Below, piece after piece: positions 37,766-48,040 of a DNA stretch of 64,000 nucleotides. The notes beneath the pieces are model-generated. The model was not told the origin of the DNA and searched no databases. It saw nothing but the letters and a program-made list of their open reading frames with translations. Each line of letters opens with the position of its first letter. The first letter of the stretch is position 1. A program made the translations under genes and the position numbers. The DNA is from Candidatus Chlorobium masyuteum (lineage in GTDB: Bacteria > Bacteroidota > Chlorobiia > Chlorobiales > Chlorobiaceae), in NCBI RefSeq assembly GCF_011601315.1, contig NZ_JAAORA010000004.1, forward strand, positions 135,456-199,455, in the 5' to 3' direction.

Positions 37766-38986
37766 ATGCGTTTTCCAACCGTAAAGGAACAGCTTGATAT
37801 CATTACCGCCAATGTTGTGGAACTCATCAGCGTTGGAGAGCTTGAACAGAAGCTTCTGCACAGCCTGAAAACCGGCGTGCCGCTCAAAGTGAAGCTTGGT
37901 GCTGACCCGTCAAGACCGGATCTGCATCTCGGCCACTCGGTCGTACTGCGAAAACTCAGGGAGTTTCAGGATCTCGGCCATGAAGCAATCCTCATCATCG
38001 GCGACTTTACCGCCATGATCGGCGACCCGTCAGGGAAAAGCAAAACACGACCCCAGCTCTCTGCAAAAGAGGCAAGAGAGAACGGTGAGAGCTATTTCGA
38101 ACAGGCATCAAAAATCCTCGACCCCGACAAAACAACCATCTGCTATAACTCCGACTGGCTCGGTGCAATGAAATTTGCCGACATCATCCGTCTTTCAAGC
38201 CACTACACCGTAGCCAGAATGCTTGAACGCGATGACTTTGAACGGCGCTACCGCTCAAATGAACCCATCTCGATTCATGAATTTCTCTACCCTCTGGCAC
38301 AGGGGATGGACTCGGTACATCTGAAAAACGATATTGAGCTCGGCGGCACCGACCAGAAATTCAACCTGCTTGTCGGCAGGGATCTGCAGCGGGAGTACGG
38401 CATCCCGCCGCAGGTCTGCATTACCATGGAGCTGCTTGTGGGCAGTGACGGAAAGGAGAAGATGTCGAAATCACTCGGCAATGCCATCTGTTTCAATGAC
38501 CCGCCATCGGAGATGTACGGCAAGGTACTCTCGATTCCCGACCCGCTGATCGAGACCTGGTGCCGGCTTCTGGTACCGCAAACTGAGCGTGCAGCCACAT
38601 CATCTATTCTTGAACAGCGGGAAACGGACCCGAGAAGTGCCAAAAGGGCTCTTGCAAGAGCGATCGTAGCCTCCTACTACTCACGCTCAGCCGCTGCAGA
38701 TGCCGAAACACACTTCGATCAGCTTTTTGTGCATAAAAAAGCACCTGATCACATTGAACTCTTTCTGTTTGAAGAACAATCACTGCCGCTGATCGACCTG
38801 CTGGTCACCCTTGGTGCCGCACCCTCAAAAAGCGAAGCCCGCAGGATGATACAGCAGAACTCCGTTCTGGTCGATGACCGGAAAATTTCGGAAATCCATG
38901 AGAAGATTGATCTCGACAGCGAACCGAAAATCATCAAGGCCGGAAAAAGAAGGTTTTTTAAAGTCGCCGCAAAAAAAACATTTTGA
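37766..38986 (+). CDS. tyrS: Tyrosyl-tRNA synthetase
   Basis: A 406-residue class I synthetase of the TyrZ/TyrRS type. HLGH (from HIGH) is in [14 protein letters not shown] near residue 52, and KMSKS in EKMSKSLGN near 233. A C-terminal S4 RNA-binding domain is clear ([21 protein letters not shown], residues ~352 on). It charges tRNA-Tyr. It lies 18 bases after smpB. Confidence 0.95.
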   Translation: MRFPTVKEQLDIITANVVELISVGELEQKLLHSLKTGVPLKVKLGADPSRPDLHLGHSVVLRKLREFQDLGHEAILIIGDFTAMIGDPSGKSKTRPQLSAKEARENGESYFEQASKILDPDKTTICYNSDWLGAMKFADIIRLSSHYTVARMLERDDFERRYRSNEPISIHEFLYPLAQGMDSVHLKNDIELGGTDQKFNLLVGRDLQREYGIPPQVCITMELLVGSDGKEKMSKSLGNAICFNDPPSEMYGKVLSIPDPLIETWCRLLVPQTERAATSSILEQRETDPRSAKRALARAIVASYYSRSAAADAETHFDQLFVHKKAPDHIELFLFEEQSLPLIDLLVTLGAAPSKSEARRMIQQNSVLVDDRKISEIHEKIDLDSEPKIIKAGKRRFFKVAAKKTF

Positions 38987-39066
38987 ATGCCACTGCTTTT
39001 TCCTATAATTGCTCAATTTCGATAGTGTAGACTGTTTGTACAATAAATTTATCCGGAGGCACGGCA

Positions 39067-39612
39067 TTGTCATTTGTCCCGACAAAAGTATTCTTCACCA
39101 AAGGTGTGGGTAGACACAAGGAGTATCTCTCATCTTTCGAGCTTGCTTTGAGAGAAGCCAAAATTGAGAAATGCAATCTGGTCACCGTATCAAGTATTTT
39201 TCCGCCGAAATGTGAGCGCATCAGCGTTGAAGAGGGTTTGAAGGAGCTCTCTCCAGGCCAGATCACCTTTGCCGTCATGGCTCGCAACTCAACCAATGAG
39301 TACAACCGCCTTATTGCCGCTTCGGTCGGTGTGGCTATTCCGGCAGACGATACCCAGTACGGCTACCTCTCTGAACACCATCCTTTCGGAGAATCTGCCG
39401 AACAGTCCGGAGAATATGCTGAAGATCTGGCAGCAACCATGCTGGCCACAACCCTCGGAATCGAGTTTGATCCGAACAAGGATTGGGATGAACGCGAGGG
39501 TATCTACAAGATGAGCGGCAAGATCATCAACTCCTACAATATCACGCAGTCGGCAGAGGGTGAAAACGGGATGTGGACAACAGTCATCTCCTGCGCCGTT
39601 CTCCTTCCGTAA
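39067..39612 (+). CDS. Pyruvoyl-dependent arginine decarboxylase, copy 1
   Basis: A 181-residue protein of the PvlArgDC family, which converts arginine to agmatine (polyamine path or acid stress). The proenzyme self-cleaves at a Ser-Ser pair to make the pyruvoyl group; VSSIFPP (Ser42-Ser43) fits. The TTG start at 39067 is supported by a strong GGAGG nine bases upstream. It is ~95% identical in protein to the copy at 56819 and shares a 188-bp tract with no differences (39358-39545). A terminator follows. Confidence 0.9.
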   Translation: MSFVPTKVFFTKGVGRHKEYLSSFELALREAKIEKCNLVTVSSIFPPKCERISVEEGLKELSPGQITFAVMARNSTNEYNRLIAASVGVAIPADDTQYGYLSEHHPFGESAEQSGEYAEDLAATMLATTLGIEFDPNKDWDEREGIYKMSGKIINSYNITQSAEGENGMWTTVISCAVLLP

Positions 39613-39692
39613 TCATCCGGAATACGGTCAGCACGAACTGAACCGTAGTCAGGGCACTCCATAAGGGTGCGCCCGGTATACAAAATTTACTG

Positions 39693-39730
39693 AACAGTGA
39701 AATGGGCCTGGCTATGCCCTTTTCACTGTT
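39693..39730 (+). terminator. Intrinsic terminator-like hairpin after pyruvoyl arginine decarboxylase 1
   Basis: A long stem (AACAGTGAAA-t-GGGC paired with GCCC-tt-TTCACTGTT) with an 8-base loop lies 80 bases after the stop and runs into TTTTC. It separates the gene from the DedA gene downstream. Confidence 0.65.
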
Positions 39731-39778
39731 TTCAGTTCCAGGCATTCACTCCTCTAACCCATCATTCTCTCCCCGTTC

Positions 39779-40396
39779 ATGGACTTCTTCACACCGTTCC
39801 AGAATATACATACACTTGAGGAGCTGATTATCTGGGGAGGATACCTGCTGCTCTTTACTATTATTTTTGCCGAAACCGGACTCTTTGCCGGCTTTTTTCT
39901 TCCCGGTGACTCCCTGCTCATAACCGCCGGCCTCATCGCCGCTACCGGAAGCCTCGACATCTATCGCACACTTGCGACCCTGGTATGCGGCGCAATTCTT
40001 GGCGATGCAACCGGCTATTTTATAGGACGACAACTCAGCAGAACAATTTTCAATAAAGAGGAGTCCCGCTTCTTTCATAGGGAACACCTTGAAAAAACCG
40101 AGCGCTTCTATAAAAAACACGGTGCAAAAACCATCTTTCTCGCCCGTTTTGTTCCGGTTATCCGCAGCTTTGCTGCATCCCTTGCAGGAGTGGCCGGCAT
40201 GGCCTTCCCTGTTTTCCTTTTTTTCAGTGTTTCCGGTGCTGTTGCGTGGGTACTCTGCTTTACCCTGATCGGCTACTTTATTGCCAGCCTCTTTCCTGAT
40301 ATTGTCCAGTACCTGCATACCATCATTCTTGCAGGAATTATCCTGATTGCCGCCAGCGCGCTGAAAAGCCTGAAACCGAAAAAAAAGCAACGCTAA
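39779..40396 (+). CDS. DedA family membrane protein
   Basis: A 205-residue inner-membrane protein. Family markers are [18 protein letters not shown] near residue 30, [10 protein letters not shown] near 77, and the stretch [20 protein letters not shown] near 115 with its conserved Arg residues. DedA proteins are thought to move lipid carriers across the membrane (polyprenyl phosphate or phosphatidylethanolamine scrambling). A basic tail ends the protein. Confidence 0.88.
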   Translation: MDFFTPFQNIHTLEELIIWGGYLLLFTIIFAETGLFAGFFLPGDSLLITAGLIAATGSLDIYRTLATLVCGAILGDATGYFIGRQLSRTIFNKEESRFFHREHLEKTERFYKKHGAKTIFLARFVPVIRSFAASLAGVAGMAFPVFLFFSVSGAVAWVLCFTLIGYFIASLFPDIVQYLHTIILAGIILIAASALKSLKPKKKQR

Positions 40397-40496
40397 CTCC
40401 TGCTTATCTCTTTTTAAAACAGAGCTGTTCACGGATATTAAGCGCAGGTGTGGTATTTTAGGCAGAACAACCTTTAACAATCCGGGTATCACGGTA

Positions 40497-42092
40497 ATGA
40501 CTGAATCGATAAAAACTGATGTTCTGGTTATCGGCAGCGGTATAGGCGGCCTCTACTTTGCCATTCACATGGCCGATCACGCCAGTGTGACGATCATTAC
40601 TAAAAAAGAGAGTTTCACGTCAAATACCAACTGGGCGCAGGGAGGAATTGCCGCCACTATCGATACCAACGACAGCCCGGAACTGCATATTGCCGATACA
40701 CTCGGTGCCGGAGCCGGACTTTGCAATCGCGAGATGGTCTCCCTCATGGTCAGGGAAGGGCCACGGCACATTCAGCGCCTGATAGAACTCGGTGTCAACT
40801 TTACAACATCAGACCATGAGCACCTCCACCTCGGCAAGGAGGGGGGGCATTCAAGAAGCCGGATCGTCCATGCGCAGGATCTTACCGGACGGGCAGTTGA
40901 AACCGCGCTCATTGACAGGGTCAACAACCATCCCAATATCACCCTGCTTGAACACCATTTTGCCATCGAACTGCTTACCGAGCATCATCTCGGCATCAAA
41001 ACCAACGACATCTCCTGCTACGGGGCCTATGTGCTTGATACAAAACAGAGGAAGCCGAAAAAAATTCTTTCGAAAATCACCATGGTGGCGTCCGGAGGTC
41101 TCGGCCATGTCTATCCCTACACCACCAATCCCGATATTGCCACCGGAGATGGTGTGGCCATGGGGTACCGGGCCGGAGCGGAAGTTGCCAATATGGAGTT
41201 CATCCAGTTTCATCCAACCTCTCTCTACCATCCGAAGGCAAACTCATACCTGATTTCCGAAGCGGTCCGTGGATTCGGAGGGATCCTGAAACTGAAGAAC
41301 GGCCAGGAGTTCATGCACAAGTATGACAAGCGACAGAACCTTGCACCCCGCGACATTGTGGCAAGAGCCATCGACTCGGAGATCAAAAAAAGCGGAGAGG
41401 AGTGCGTCTTTCTTGATGTGACGCATATCGATCCGGAAAAAACCAAAGAGCATTTCCCCAATATTTACGAAACCTGTCTCAGTTTCGGCATCGATATGAC
41501 ACGGGAGATGATCCCGGTCGTTCCTGCCGCACACTACTCATGCGGAGGGATCAGAACGGACAGCAAAGGCCGAACCACCCTCAACCGGCTCTATGCCTGC
41601 GGAGAGAGCAGCTGCACGGGGGTTCACGGAGCAAACCGGCTCGCAAGCAACTCCCTGCTCGAAGCGCTCGTCTTCGCATGGGAAGCAAGTATTGATATCC
41701 GCGAACAACTCCAGCAGCTGGAGAACAGTGTCGAATTTCCCGACTGGGACGATACCGGGACCGTAAACCCCGAAGAGTGGATCCTTGTTTCACACAACAA
41801 GCGCGAAGCCCAGCAGGTGATGAATGACTATGTCGGTATTGTACGCAGTGACCTTCGGCTTGCCAGAGCAAAAAGGAGAATGGATTTCCTTAAGGATGAA
41901 ACTGAAGCTTACTATAAAAAGACAAAGATCACCACACAGATTCTGGAACTGAGAAACATCATCAAGGTCTCAAACCTTATCATTGAAGGGGCCATAAAGC
42001 GCCGTGAATCAAGAGGACTGCACTACACAACCGACTACCCCGGCAAGGACGACAAACACTTCCTCATCGACACCGTGCTGCGCTCTTTCTGA
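40497..42092 (+). CDS. nadB: L-aspartate oxidase
   Basis: A 531-residue FAD flavoprotein. It starts with the dinucleotide motif [14 protein letters not shown], has NWAQGGIAA near residue 45 and YSCGGIRTD near 347. The succinate-dehydrogenase-like cap ends in ...[16 protein letters not shown]. It oxidises aspartate to iminoaspartate for NadA; in anaerobes fumarate can take the electrons. nadE follows on the opposite strand. Confidence 0.95.
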   Translation: MTESIKTDVLVIGSGIGGLYFAIHMADHASVTIITKKESFTSNTNWAQGGIAATIDTNDSPELHIADTLGAGAGLCNREMVSLMVREGPRHIQRLIELGVNFTTSDHEHLHLGKEGGHSRSRIVHAQDLTGRAVETALIDRVNNHPNITLLEHHFAIELLTEHHLGIKTNDISCYGAYVLDTKQRKPKKILSKITMVASGGLGHVYPYTTNPDIATGDGVAMGYRAGAEVANMEFIQFHPTSLYHPKANSYLISEAVRGFGGILKLKNGQEFMHKYDKRQNLAPRDIVARAIDSEIKKSGEECVFLDVTHIDPEKTKEHFPNIYETCLSFGIDMTREMIPVVPAAHYSCGGIRTDSKGRTTLNRLYACGESSCTGVHGANRLASNSLLEALVFAWEASIDIREQLQQLENSVEFPDWDDTGTVNPEEWILVSHNKREAQQVMNDYVGIVRSDLRLARAKRRMDFLKDETEAYYKKTKITTQILELRNIIKVSNLIIEGAIKRRESRGLHYTTDYPGKDDKHFLIDTVLRSF

Positions 42093-42113
42093 TTGACATT
42101 GACACAGGCTCAT

Positions 42114-42140
42114 CTATTAATCGTAGTGAGCGGTTTGAGT
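42114..42140 (-). repeat. Half copy of the 3'-end palindrome, after nadE
   Basis: CTATTAATCGTAGTGAGCGG followed by TTTGAG resembles the outer left arm of element B (CTATTAATTGTCGTGAGAAG) and of element A. The core with GTACATGAGG is missing. It lies six bases from the nadE stop, the same placement as the full copies. It is probably a decayed or truncated copy. Confidence 0.5.
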
Positions 42141-42145
42141 CCCTT

Positions 42146-42979
42146 CTACTTCACCTCCTGCCAATCCCTTGCATAGCGAAAATCAATACCTGGAGTGCGA
42201 CCGGAAATCTTGGCGATAACCGGCATCATCCGCTTGTACTGGTTCCGTACAACCATCTTTCTCACACGATCATAAAACGGTTCATCCACCCCTTCTGTGA
42301 GAATAGCCGCTTTATCCATTCTCTTTTCAAGCATCTTGTAGAGCAGGAGATCAACCTCCTCGTAGCTGAAACCAAGATCATCCTCATCACTCTGCCCTTC
42401 CCAGAGGTCGGCGGATGGGGCTTTTTCAATAAGCGGTTCAGGAATACCAAGGTGGCGTGCGAGTCCTCTGACCTGGGTTTTATAGAGATCACCAAGAGGA
42501 TTGATCGCTGAAGCCATGTCTCCGAACATGGTTCCGTAACCGAGGAGCAGCTCGGTTTTATTGCTTGTACCGGCAACAAGCCGTCCGTCTCTGGCCGATA
42601 CATCATAGAGAAAAACCATACGGGTCCGGGCCATGATATTACCTCGCCGCAAAAGCTCGGTCTCCGGCACGGAGGAAAACAGTGCATCGACAACCGGCGT
42701 AATGGAAACCTCTTCCGAACGGATACCGAGCCTCCGGATCATGAGCTCAGCATGCTCAAGGCTCTCCGGACTGCTTGACCGGTAGGGCATCATGAGCGCC
42801 AGAACGTTTTCCCGACCAAGGGCGCGAACAGCAAGCTCACAGACAACCGCCGAATCAATACCGCCGGACAGACCGAGAACAACCGAACGGAACCCGAATT
42901 TGCGGATCTCGTTGGAAAGAAAAGCCTTGAGCATCTCCTCGACTATATGGTAGTTTAGATGGAGATCCTGAACCTTCAT
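42146..42979 (-). CDS. nadE: NAD+ synthase (ammonia-type)
   Basis: About 277 residues. I chose the ATG at 42979 ([17 protein letters not shown]); the frame runs 17 codons further into the upstream gene, but that part is not family-like. The PP-loop SGGIDSAVV is near residue 37, and [24 protein letters not shown] near 145 binds the substrate. The lack of an N-terminal glutaminase means it uses free ammonia. It completes the nadA/nadB/nadE set in this window. Confidence 0.9.
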   Translation of the reverse strand: MKVQDLHLNYHIVEEMLKAFLSNEIRKFGFRSVVLGLSGGIDSAVVCELAVRALGRENVLALMMPYRSSSPESLEHAELMIRRLGIRSEEVSITPVVDALFSSVPETELLRRGNIMARTRMVFLYDVSARDGRLVAGTSNKTELLLGYGTMFGDMASAINPLGDLYKTQVRGLARHLGIPEPLIEKAPSADLWEGQSDEDDLGFSYEEVDLLLYKMLEKRMDKAAILTEGVDEPFYDRVRKMVVRNQYKRMMPVIAKISGRTPGIDFRYARDWQEVK

Positions 42980-43014
42980 AATGGCACCCCGATTTATTTG
43001 TTCTCCCGTCATGT

Positions 43015-44535
43015 TCAGCGTCTGAGCCATTTTTCCGGATTCTGCTTGACACGACCCTTCCAGATCTCAAAATGCACCACAGAACCGCCCTCCGGCATCC
43101 TTCCGGAAAGCCCGACCATCTGCTGCGATTTTATCAGATCGTCCTTGGCCACACTCAGCTGACCGAGATTGGCATAGACGGTAAGATAGGATTTTGAATG
43201 ACGGATAATAACAATGTTGCCGAATGTGGGCAGAAAGGCAATCTGGGCGACCCTGCCGCCGGAGACCGCCCTGACCTGGGTACTCGACGGTACGGAAATA
43301 TCAATGCCGTTATTCGTGGTAACAATTTTCAGATCCCTGTCCTGAACCGATCCGAATCTCTGGGATACCACACCATTGCGCACAGGCCAGGGCAGAGAAC
43401 CTGCTGCATTGTCGAAATCCGCCGAAACACGGTCAACATCAGAAGCGATCTCGGGCTGAGCGGGAACACTCTGCCTTTCCTGAACCGGAGGAAGCGGAGT
43501 CTCCGGCCTTTTTTTATCCTTTATGAAGACTGCGGGCTGCTCCGACAGTGGAGGAGGAGCAACACCTTTACGCTTCTTTGCTGCCATCCGTTCCGCCTGA
43601 AGCCGCCTGAGCGTCTGACGGTCAGCTTCAAGCCGGTTCAGCTCCACCCTGCGTGCCTCAAGACGCCTTGCTTCAAGACGCCTCGCCTCAATGATCTTCC
43701 GCCTCCGCTCATTTTCAGCCTCCACAGCCCGCTGTTCAGCCATAATCAGCGACTCAATCCTTGACTGCAGCTGCTGACGTTTTTTACGGACAACTTCGAG
43801 CTGGGCTGCATACTCCTGCTTGTTCTGCTTCAGCTTGACCAGTACAACCTCTTTCTCCTGTTTGCTTCTGGCCCAGGTTTTCAGCTGGTTCTCCTGCTCT
43901 TTTACCACTGCTGCTTTCTGGCGGTAGGTCTGCTCAAGTGCAACCCGGTTACTTTCGAGCGTAACGGCTGCCTGCTGCAGATCGTCAACATTACGGCGTA
44001 CCGCGCGGGTAAAAAAACCCATGTATTGTGCCCGGACGATTGCGTCATTGACCGAACCCGAGGCAAAAAGACGCTCAACATCCCGGCGCCCCCCATACTT
44101 GTAAACAGAAACAGCTGTTCTTCTGAAATCGTCAGATACCCTGCCATATATCTGGCGATTACCCTGAAGTTCGACCTGGAGTCGATTGATATCCCGGTTA
44201 AGACGGTCAAGATAGTTCTGATTTTCAGTGATCATTTTTTCAAGCACAAGAATCTGGCGACGGATATTCTCCAGTGACTTGAGTGAGAGGGACTCCTGCT
44301 TTCTGGTTGAACTCAGTTTGAACTGGTACTCTTTCAACTGTCCTTTAAGCTCTCTGAGAGTCCGTTCAACCGATGAGCGCTCGGCCATGATCCTTGCGAT
44401 CTCACTGTTTACCGGAGGTGCCGCAATCGAAGCAGTTGACATCATGACGGGAAAAGAGAACAGGAGGAGCAGAAAAGCGCATGCCCCCCTTCGTAACAGG
44501 CTGTAAAAAAAAGCGCGACTAACCATAAAACTCAT
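43015..44535 (-). CDS. EnvC-like murein hydrolase activator (degenerate LytM, coiled coil)
   Basis: A 506-residue secreted protein. A signal sequence ([18 protein letters not shown]) is followed by long coiled coils (residues ~45-310), a Pro/Gln-rich linker, and a C-terminal LytM/M23 domain. In active M23 enzymes zinc is held by HxxxD and HxH. Here the matching places read NNGIDIS and VVHFEIW, so the metal site is largely lost. EnvC and NlpD have the same loss and activate amidases instead of cutting, so I call it a division-site hydrolase activator. Confidence 0.8.
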   Translation of the reverse strand: MSFMVSRAFFYSLLRRGACAFLLLLFSFPVMMSTASIAAPPVNSEIARIMAERSSVERTLRELKGQLKEYQFKLSSTRKQESLSLKSLENIRRQILVLEKMITENQNYLDRLNRDINRLQVELQGNRQIYGRVSDDFRRTAVSVYKYGGRRDVERLFASGSVNDAIVRAQYMGFFTRAVRRNVDDLQQAAVTLESNRVALEQTYRQKAAVVKEQENQLKTWARSKQEKEVVLVKLKQNKQEYAAQLEVVRKKRQQLQSRIESLIMAEQRAVEAENERRRKIIEARRLEARRLEARRVELNRLEADRQTLRRLQAERMAAKKRKGVAPPPLSEQPAVFIKDKKRPETPLPPVQERQSVPAQPEIASDVDRVSADFDNAAGSLPWPVRNGVVSQRFGSVQDRDLKIVTTNNGIDISVPSSTQVRAVSGGRVAQIAFLPTFGNIVIIRHSKSYLTVYANLGQLSVAKDDLIKSQQMVGLSGRMPEGGSVVHFEIWKGRVKQNPEKWLRR

Positions 44536-44731
44536 AAAAAATCCCCGGACCGTAAAAATTCAAAGACTATTACCACAAACCTGTTAAAAAGAGCCATACC
44601 AAGCAGAGCATGAGGCCTCTGTTCAAGGTAAAGGATAAAATCTTTTCTTCGCAAAGGTCACAAGAAAAAAATAATTTGTTTTTCTTACGCTTAAATAATT
44701 AAATATCGGTTTTTTCATCAGCTACTACCAC

Positions 44732-46003
44732 ATGGACAAGCTTGTCATAAGAGGGGGCCGCCGGATCAGCGGCAGCGTATCTGCCTCGGGTTCAAAAAAC
44801 AGCTCCCTGCCGATCATTGCATCAACACTGCTAAGCGGCAACGGGACATTTATTCTGCACCATATCCCCGATCTTCAGGATATCAAAACCTTTACGCAGC
44901 TCCTGCATCACCTTGGTGCTGAAACCTCTTTTTCCGGCAACACCCTGAACGTTACGACCGGAAACGTGACCAGTATCCTGGCGCCCTACGAACTGGTAAA
45001 AAAAATGAGAGCTTCGATCTATGTGCTCGGCCCGCTGCTTGCACGGTTCGGCCACGCAAGGGTATCCCTTCCGGGCGGATGCGCCTTCGGTCCCCGGCCT
45101 ATCGACCTGCATCTGATGGCAATGGAAAAACTCGGCGCCCGTATCACCATAGAGACCGGCTTCATTGATGCCACTGCCCCTGGCGGAAAGCTGCACGGAG
45201 CCCATATTGATTTCCCTATCTCCTCGGTTGGAGCAACAGGCAATGCACTGATGGCAGCATCACTTGCCGAAGGGAGTACAACGATCAGCAATGCCGCTGC
45301 TGAACCGGAAATTGTGACGCTCTGCCATTTCCTCACGGCCATGGGAGCAACCATCAGGGGAACCGGAACAACCGAGCTTGAAATTGAGGGAAGCCAGTCA
45401 CTTAATGCCGCAGAATTTCAGAATGCATTTGACCGGATTGAAGCAGGAACGCTTCTTGCTGCTGCGGCAATAACCGGAGGAGAGATCACGGTCAACGATG
45501 TTGAGCCGGAGCAGCTCAAATCGGTACTTAAAAAATTTGTCCACGCAGGCTGCACCGTTGAAACAACCGAGAACAGTGTCACCCTGAAAAGCAGCGGGAT
45601 ACTTATACCAACCGATATTACAGCCAAACCCTATCCGGCTTTTCCTACCGATATGCAGGCCCAGTGGATAGCCCTGATGACACAGGCTGAAGGGACCAGC
45701 CATATTACCGACAAGATCTATCATGAACGGTTCAACCATATCCCTGAACTGAACCGGCTTGGTGCCAATATCGAGATCCGCAAAAACCAGGCGGTGGTTC
45801 ACGGACCAAGAACACTCTCCGGCACCAAAGTGATGTCAACCGATCTGAGGGCATCGGCAAGTCTGGTGCTTGCAGGGCTTGTTGCCAAAGGAACAACGGA
45901 GGTGCTGAGGGTCTACCATCTCGACCGGGGATACGAAAAAATCGAAGTGAAACTGAAGAGTCTCGGAGCCGATATCAGTCGTGAGAGCTATAAAGAGTTT
46001 TGA
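44732..46003 (+). CDS. murA: UDP-N-acetylglucosamine 1-carboxyvinyltransferase
   Basis: A 423-residue enzyme; the first committed step of peptidoglycan synthesis, adding enolpyruvate from PEP to UDP-GlcNAc. The catalytic Cys is in [14 protein letters not shown] near residue 115, the fosfomycin target. It starts [23 protein letters not shown], the UDP-binding region. It stands alone between divergent or unrelated genes. Confidence 0.95.
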   Translation: MDKLVIRGGRRISGSVSASGSKNSSLPIIASTLLSGNGTFILHHIPDLQDIKTFTQLLHHLGAETSFSGNTLNVTTGNVTSILAPYELVKKMRASIYVLGPLLARFGHARVSLPGGCAFGPRPIDLHLMAMEKLGARITIETGFIDATAPGGKLHGAHIDFPISSVGATGNALMAASLAEGSTTISNAAAEPEIVTLCHFLTAMGATIRGTGTTELEIEGSQSLNAAEFQNAFDRIEAGTLLAAAAITGGEITVNDVEPEQLKSVLKKFVHAGCTVETTENSVTLKSSGILIPTDITAKPYPAFPTDMQAQWIALMTQAEGTSHITDKIYHERFNHIPELNRLGANIEIRKNQAVVHGPRTLSGTKVMSTDLRASASLVLAGLVAKGTTEVLRVYHLDRGYEKIEVKLKSLGADISRESYKEF

Positions 46004-46038
46004 TAAACGGAGAAAAAAGAGAAAAAGAGATTATTCTT

Positions 46039-46066
46039 TTGGATATTCAATCTCATGCATTATATT
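46039..46066 (+). promoter_or_regulatory. Probable promoter of the tRNA-Ile cluster
   Basis: TTGGAT, a 16-base spacer and TATATT lie 26 bases before the first tRNA. The tRNA-Gln gene downstream has the same TTGGA(T/A)-N16-TATATT layout, which supports both calls. Confidence 0.45.
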
Positions 46067-46091
46067 AACTGCCTCTAAAGCCAAGCAACGA

Positions 46092-46165
46092 GGGCCCTTA
46101 GCTCAGTTGGTCAGAGCAAGCGACTCATAATCGCTGGGTCGTAGGTTCAAGTCCTACAGGGCCCA
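46092..46165 (+). tRNA. tRNA with CAT anticodon, most likely tRNA-Ile2
   Basis: A 74-base cloverleaf: acceptor GGGCCCT/AGGGCCC, T-arm GTAGG-TTCAAGT-CCTAC, anticodon loop CTCATAA. The anticodon arm reads GCGACTCATAATCGC, as in the E. coli ileX/ileY genes, in which CAU is changed to lysidine-AU to read AUA. The elongator Met tRNA has a different stem, so Ile is preferred. No CCA is encoded. Confidence 0.8.
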
Positions 46166-46198
46166 CGCAGTATGAAGAGCTGACAAAAATATTTACCT

Positions 46199-46272
46199 GG
46201 CGTGTTCGTCTAGTGGCCCAGGACATCGCCCTCTCAAGGCGAAGATCACGGGTTCGAATCCCGTACACGCTA
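46199..46272 (+). tRNA. tRNA-Glu (CTC)
   Basis: 74 bases. The anticodon stem TCGCC/GGCGA carries the loop CTCTCAA, anticodon CTC. The body TTCGTCTAGTGGCC is typical of Glu tRNAs. The acceptor is GGCGTGT/ACACGCT with a G-U closing pair. Discriminator A; no encoded CCA. Confidence 0.9.
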
Positions 46273-46293
46273 CCTCTCAATGAGACAAAAAAA

Positions 46294-46370
46294 GCACCCG
46301 TAGCTCAACTGGATAGAGTATCTGACTACGAATCAGACGGTTAGAGGTTCGACTCCTCTCGGGTGCACCA
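46294..46370 (+). tRNA. tRNA-Arg (ACG), CCA encoded
   Basis: Acceptor GCACCCG/CGGGTGC, anticodon stem TCTGA/TCAGA with loop CTACGAA (ACG, read as ICG), discriminator A followed by an encoded CCA (46368-46370). It is the last tRNA of a three-gene cluster and the only one in the window with encoded CCA. The AEC transporter starts 34 bases later, so read-through is likely. Confidence 0.93.
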
Positions 46371-46403
46371 ACTCTTCTCGCTGGCTGAACGGCTTTTCCT
46401 CCT

Positions 46404-47303
46404 ATGCCGATGTTTGACCTTGCGTTTCTTCTTGCTCCCACATTTGCCATGTTTTTTCTGGGAGTGCTTCTGCGCCGCACATCCGTTCTTGATGACCGGG
46501 ATGCCGACACACTCCTGAAGCTGGTATTCAACCTGACACTCCCGGCGCTCCTGCTCTCCGTGCTCCCCTCGGTCGAATTGAACAGCAAACTCCTGCTTGT
46601 CGCCCTTATCTCGACATTGATAATCCTCCTTACGCTCCCGGCTGCAATGCTTGCAGGAAAAGTTACCGGAATGAAGCCGCAAACATCCGCCGTACTGGTT
46701 TCCGGATCGATCATCATGAATCTCGGTTTCGTCATGCCCTTCGTCCAGTCATTTTACGGAGATGAGGGTCTTGCCCGGCTCTTCATCTTTGATATTCCCA
46801 ATGGTTTGTCGGCCTATACCATTGCATGGGCGTTTGCATGCCGCTCTGGCAACAACCCTCAGCACTGCCTGAACGGCAAACTTTTCAAATCGCCGCCGCT
46901 TCTGGCACTCGTTCTGGCGCTCACGATGAATGCACTGTCGCTGCGTCCGGAACCGCTCACCGCCAAAATTCTCCTCACAACAGGCACGCTTACCATCCCG
47001 CTTGTTCTGCTCGCTCTTGGCGCCTCTTTCAGCATAAAAAAAGCAAATCCCCTCCATCTCGGAGTTGGCATAGCGCTACGGATGCTGCTCGGCCTCTCTC
47101 TCGGGCTCTGGCTCGCCGACCTGTTCAACATCTCCGGAGTTGACCGGGCCGTTGTGGTGCTCTGCGCTTCGGCTCCTGCGGGTTTCAACACCCTGACCTT
47201 TGCCTCGGTTGAAAAACTTGACCGCGAATATGCTGCATCACTGGTAGCCGCCTGCATGATTGCATCAATGGTGCTTATTCCGATCCTGCTCACCACGCTT
47301 TAG
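46404..47303 (+). CDS. AEC family transporter (auxin efflux carrier-like permease)
   Basis: A 299-residue, strongly hydrophobic permease with about ten membrane segments, for example LLAPTFAMFFLGVLLRR at the start and AASLVAACMIASMVLIPIL at the end. Family features: FNLTLPALLLSVL near residue 33 and SGSIIMNLGFVMPF near 93. AEC proteins export or exchange organic acids such as malate; the substrate is unknown here. No good ribosome site precedes the start. Confidence 0.85.
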   Translation: MPMFDLAFLLAPTFAMFFLGVLLRRTSVLDDRDADTLLKLVFNLTLPALLLSVLPSVELNSKLLLVALISTLIILLTLPAAMLAGKVTGMKPQTSAVLVSGSIIMNLGFVMPFVQSFYGDEGLARLFIFDIPNGLSAYTIAWAFACRSGNNPQHCLNGKLFKSPPLLALVLALTMNALSLRPEPLTAKILLTTGTLTIPLVLLALGASFSIKKANPLHLGVGIALRMLLGLSLGLWLADLFNISGVDRAVVVLCASAPAGFNTLTFASVEKLDREYAASLVAACMIASMVLIPILLTTL

Positions 47304-47411
47304 GATAGCTCGATTCATCTATTCCGGGACCTGATAGTGTCCATCGTTCACAAACTGCCGGAACTCACGACAATGAAAAGAGGTAGCATTCGAGAAAAAA
47401 TAAAAAGTGAA

Positions 47412-47439
47412 TTGGAAAAACTTTTTTTTTAAATATATT
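47412..47439 (+). promoter_or_regulatory. Probable promoter of tRNA-Gln
   Basis: TTGGAA, a 16-base AT-rich spacer with nine T, and TATATT end 11 bases before the tRNA. It matches the layout before the tRNA-Ile cluster. Confidence 0.5.
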
Positions 47440-47450
47440 CACATCGCTAC

Positions 47451-47523
47451 TGAGGAGTGGCCAAATTGGTAAGGCACCTGATTCTGGATCAGGCAATTCC
47501 AGGTTCGAGTCCTGGCTCCTCAG
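47451..47523 (+). tRNA. tRNA-Gln (CTG)
   Basis: 73 bases. Acceptor TGAGGAG/CTCCTCA, anticodon stem CCTGA/TCAGG with loop TTCTGGA (CTG), T-arm CCAGG-TTCGAGT-CCTGG, discriminator G. No CCA is encoded. It has its own promoter and terminator, so it is a single-gene unit. Confidence 0.92.
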
Positions 47524-47535
47524 CAAAAAAGAAAA

Positions 47536-47569
47536 AAAGACACAGTTGTTTGGCTGTGTCTTTTTTTTT
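47536..47569 (+). terminator. Intrinsic terminator after tRNA-Gln
   Basis: The stem AAGACACAG/CTGTGTCTT with an 8-base loop is followed by a run of nine T (47561-47569). Confidence 0.9.
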
Positions 47570-47628
47570 GCCCCCGCCTATCAATAAAAAAACCGAATCA
47601 GGGAAAAGCGCACCCATTTTCAGCAGGG

Positions 47629-47664
47629 CAAAAAAAAAGAGACAGAACTTTCATTCTGTCTCTT
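47629..47664 (-). terminator. Intrinsic terminator after the Ala/Pro-rich lipoprotein
   Basis: On the minus strand AGAGACAGAA pairs with TTCTGTCTCT around a short loop and runs into nine T. It lies 26 bases after the lipoprotein stop. Confidence 0.9.
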
Positions 47665-47689
47665 TATAAGAAACCGGGTTAGCGGAAAC

Positions 47690-47899
47690 TTATTTTGCTG
47701 CAGGTGCTGCTGGTGCTGCCTCTGCTGCTGGTGCTGCAGGTGCTGCTTCTGCTGCAGGTGCTGCTGGTGCTGCCTCTGCTGCAGGTGCTGCAGGTGCTGC
47801 TTCAGCTGCAGGTGCTTCTACAGGAGCTTCTGCTTTTTTAGCGCAGCCGACAAATGAAACTGTGCTTGCAAGGAATAAGAAAATGAAAAGTTTTTTCAT
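47690..47899 (-). CDS. Small lipoprotein with Ala-Pro-Glu tandem repeats
   Basis: A 69-residue protein. The start at 47899 (MKKLFIFLFLASTVSFVGC) is chosen because it begins a lipoprotein signal peptide with a Cys at the lipobox (SFVGC, residue 19); the frame upstream has no such signal. After KKAEAPVEAPAAE the protein is four near-exact copies of EAAPAAPAA. Such Ala/Pro-rich tails are extended and may span the periplasm. The function is unknown. The DNA is a tandem GGTGCTGC-type repeat, so copy number could vary by slippage. Confidence 0.75.
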   Translation of the reverse strand: MKKLFIFLFLASTVSFVGCAKKAEAPVEAPAAEAAPAAPAAEAAPAAPAAEAAPAAPAAEAAPAAPAAK

Positions 47900-47990
47900 T
47901 GCTGGATTGTTGTTTTGTTGTTTGATAATTGACAGCTTCTTCAGCTCACTAATATTAAAAAAAAACAGCGAGTTTTCAAAAGCCCACTGT

Positions 47991-48026
47991 ATGGCGGAAT
48001 ATGCAAAATTTTCCATATCCCGCCAT
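47991..48026. repeat. Strong hairpin between acnB and the lipoprotein gene
   Basis: ATGGCGG-a-ATATG pairs with CATAT-c-CCGCCAT around a 10-base AT loop, 15 bases past the acnB stop. No T-run follows on the acnB strand (a T-run lies on the other side), so it may protect the acnB 3' end or terminate poorly. Confidence 0.5.
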
Positions 48027-48040
48027 AATAAATGTTTTTT

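Noticed and set aside
46092..46165. Call as tRNA-Met (elongator)
   Set aside because: The CAT anticodon is shared, but the anticodon stem and D-arm match tRNA-Ile2 of the ileX type better; biochemical modification would settle it.
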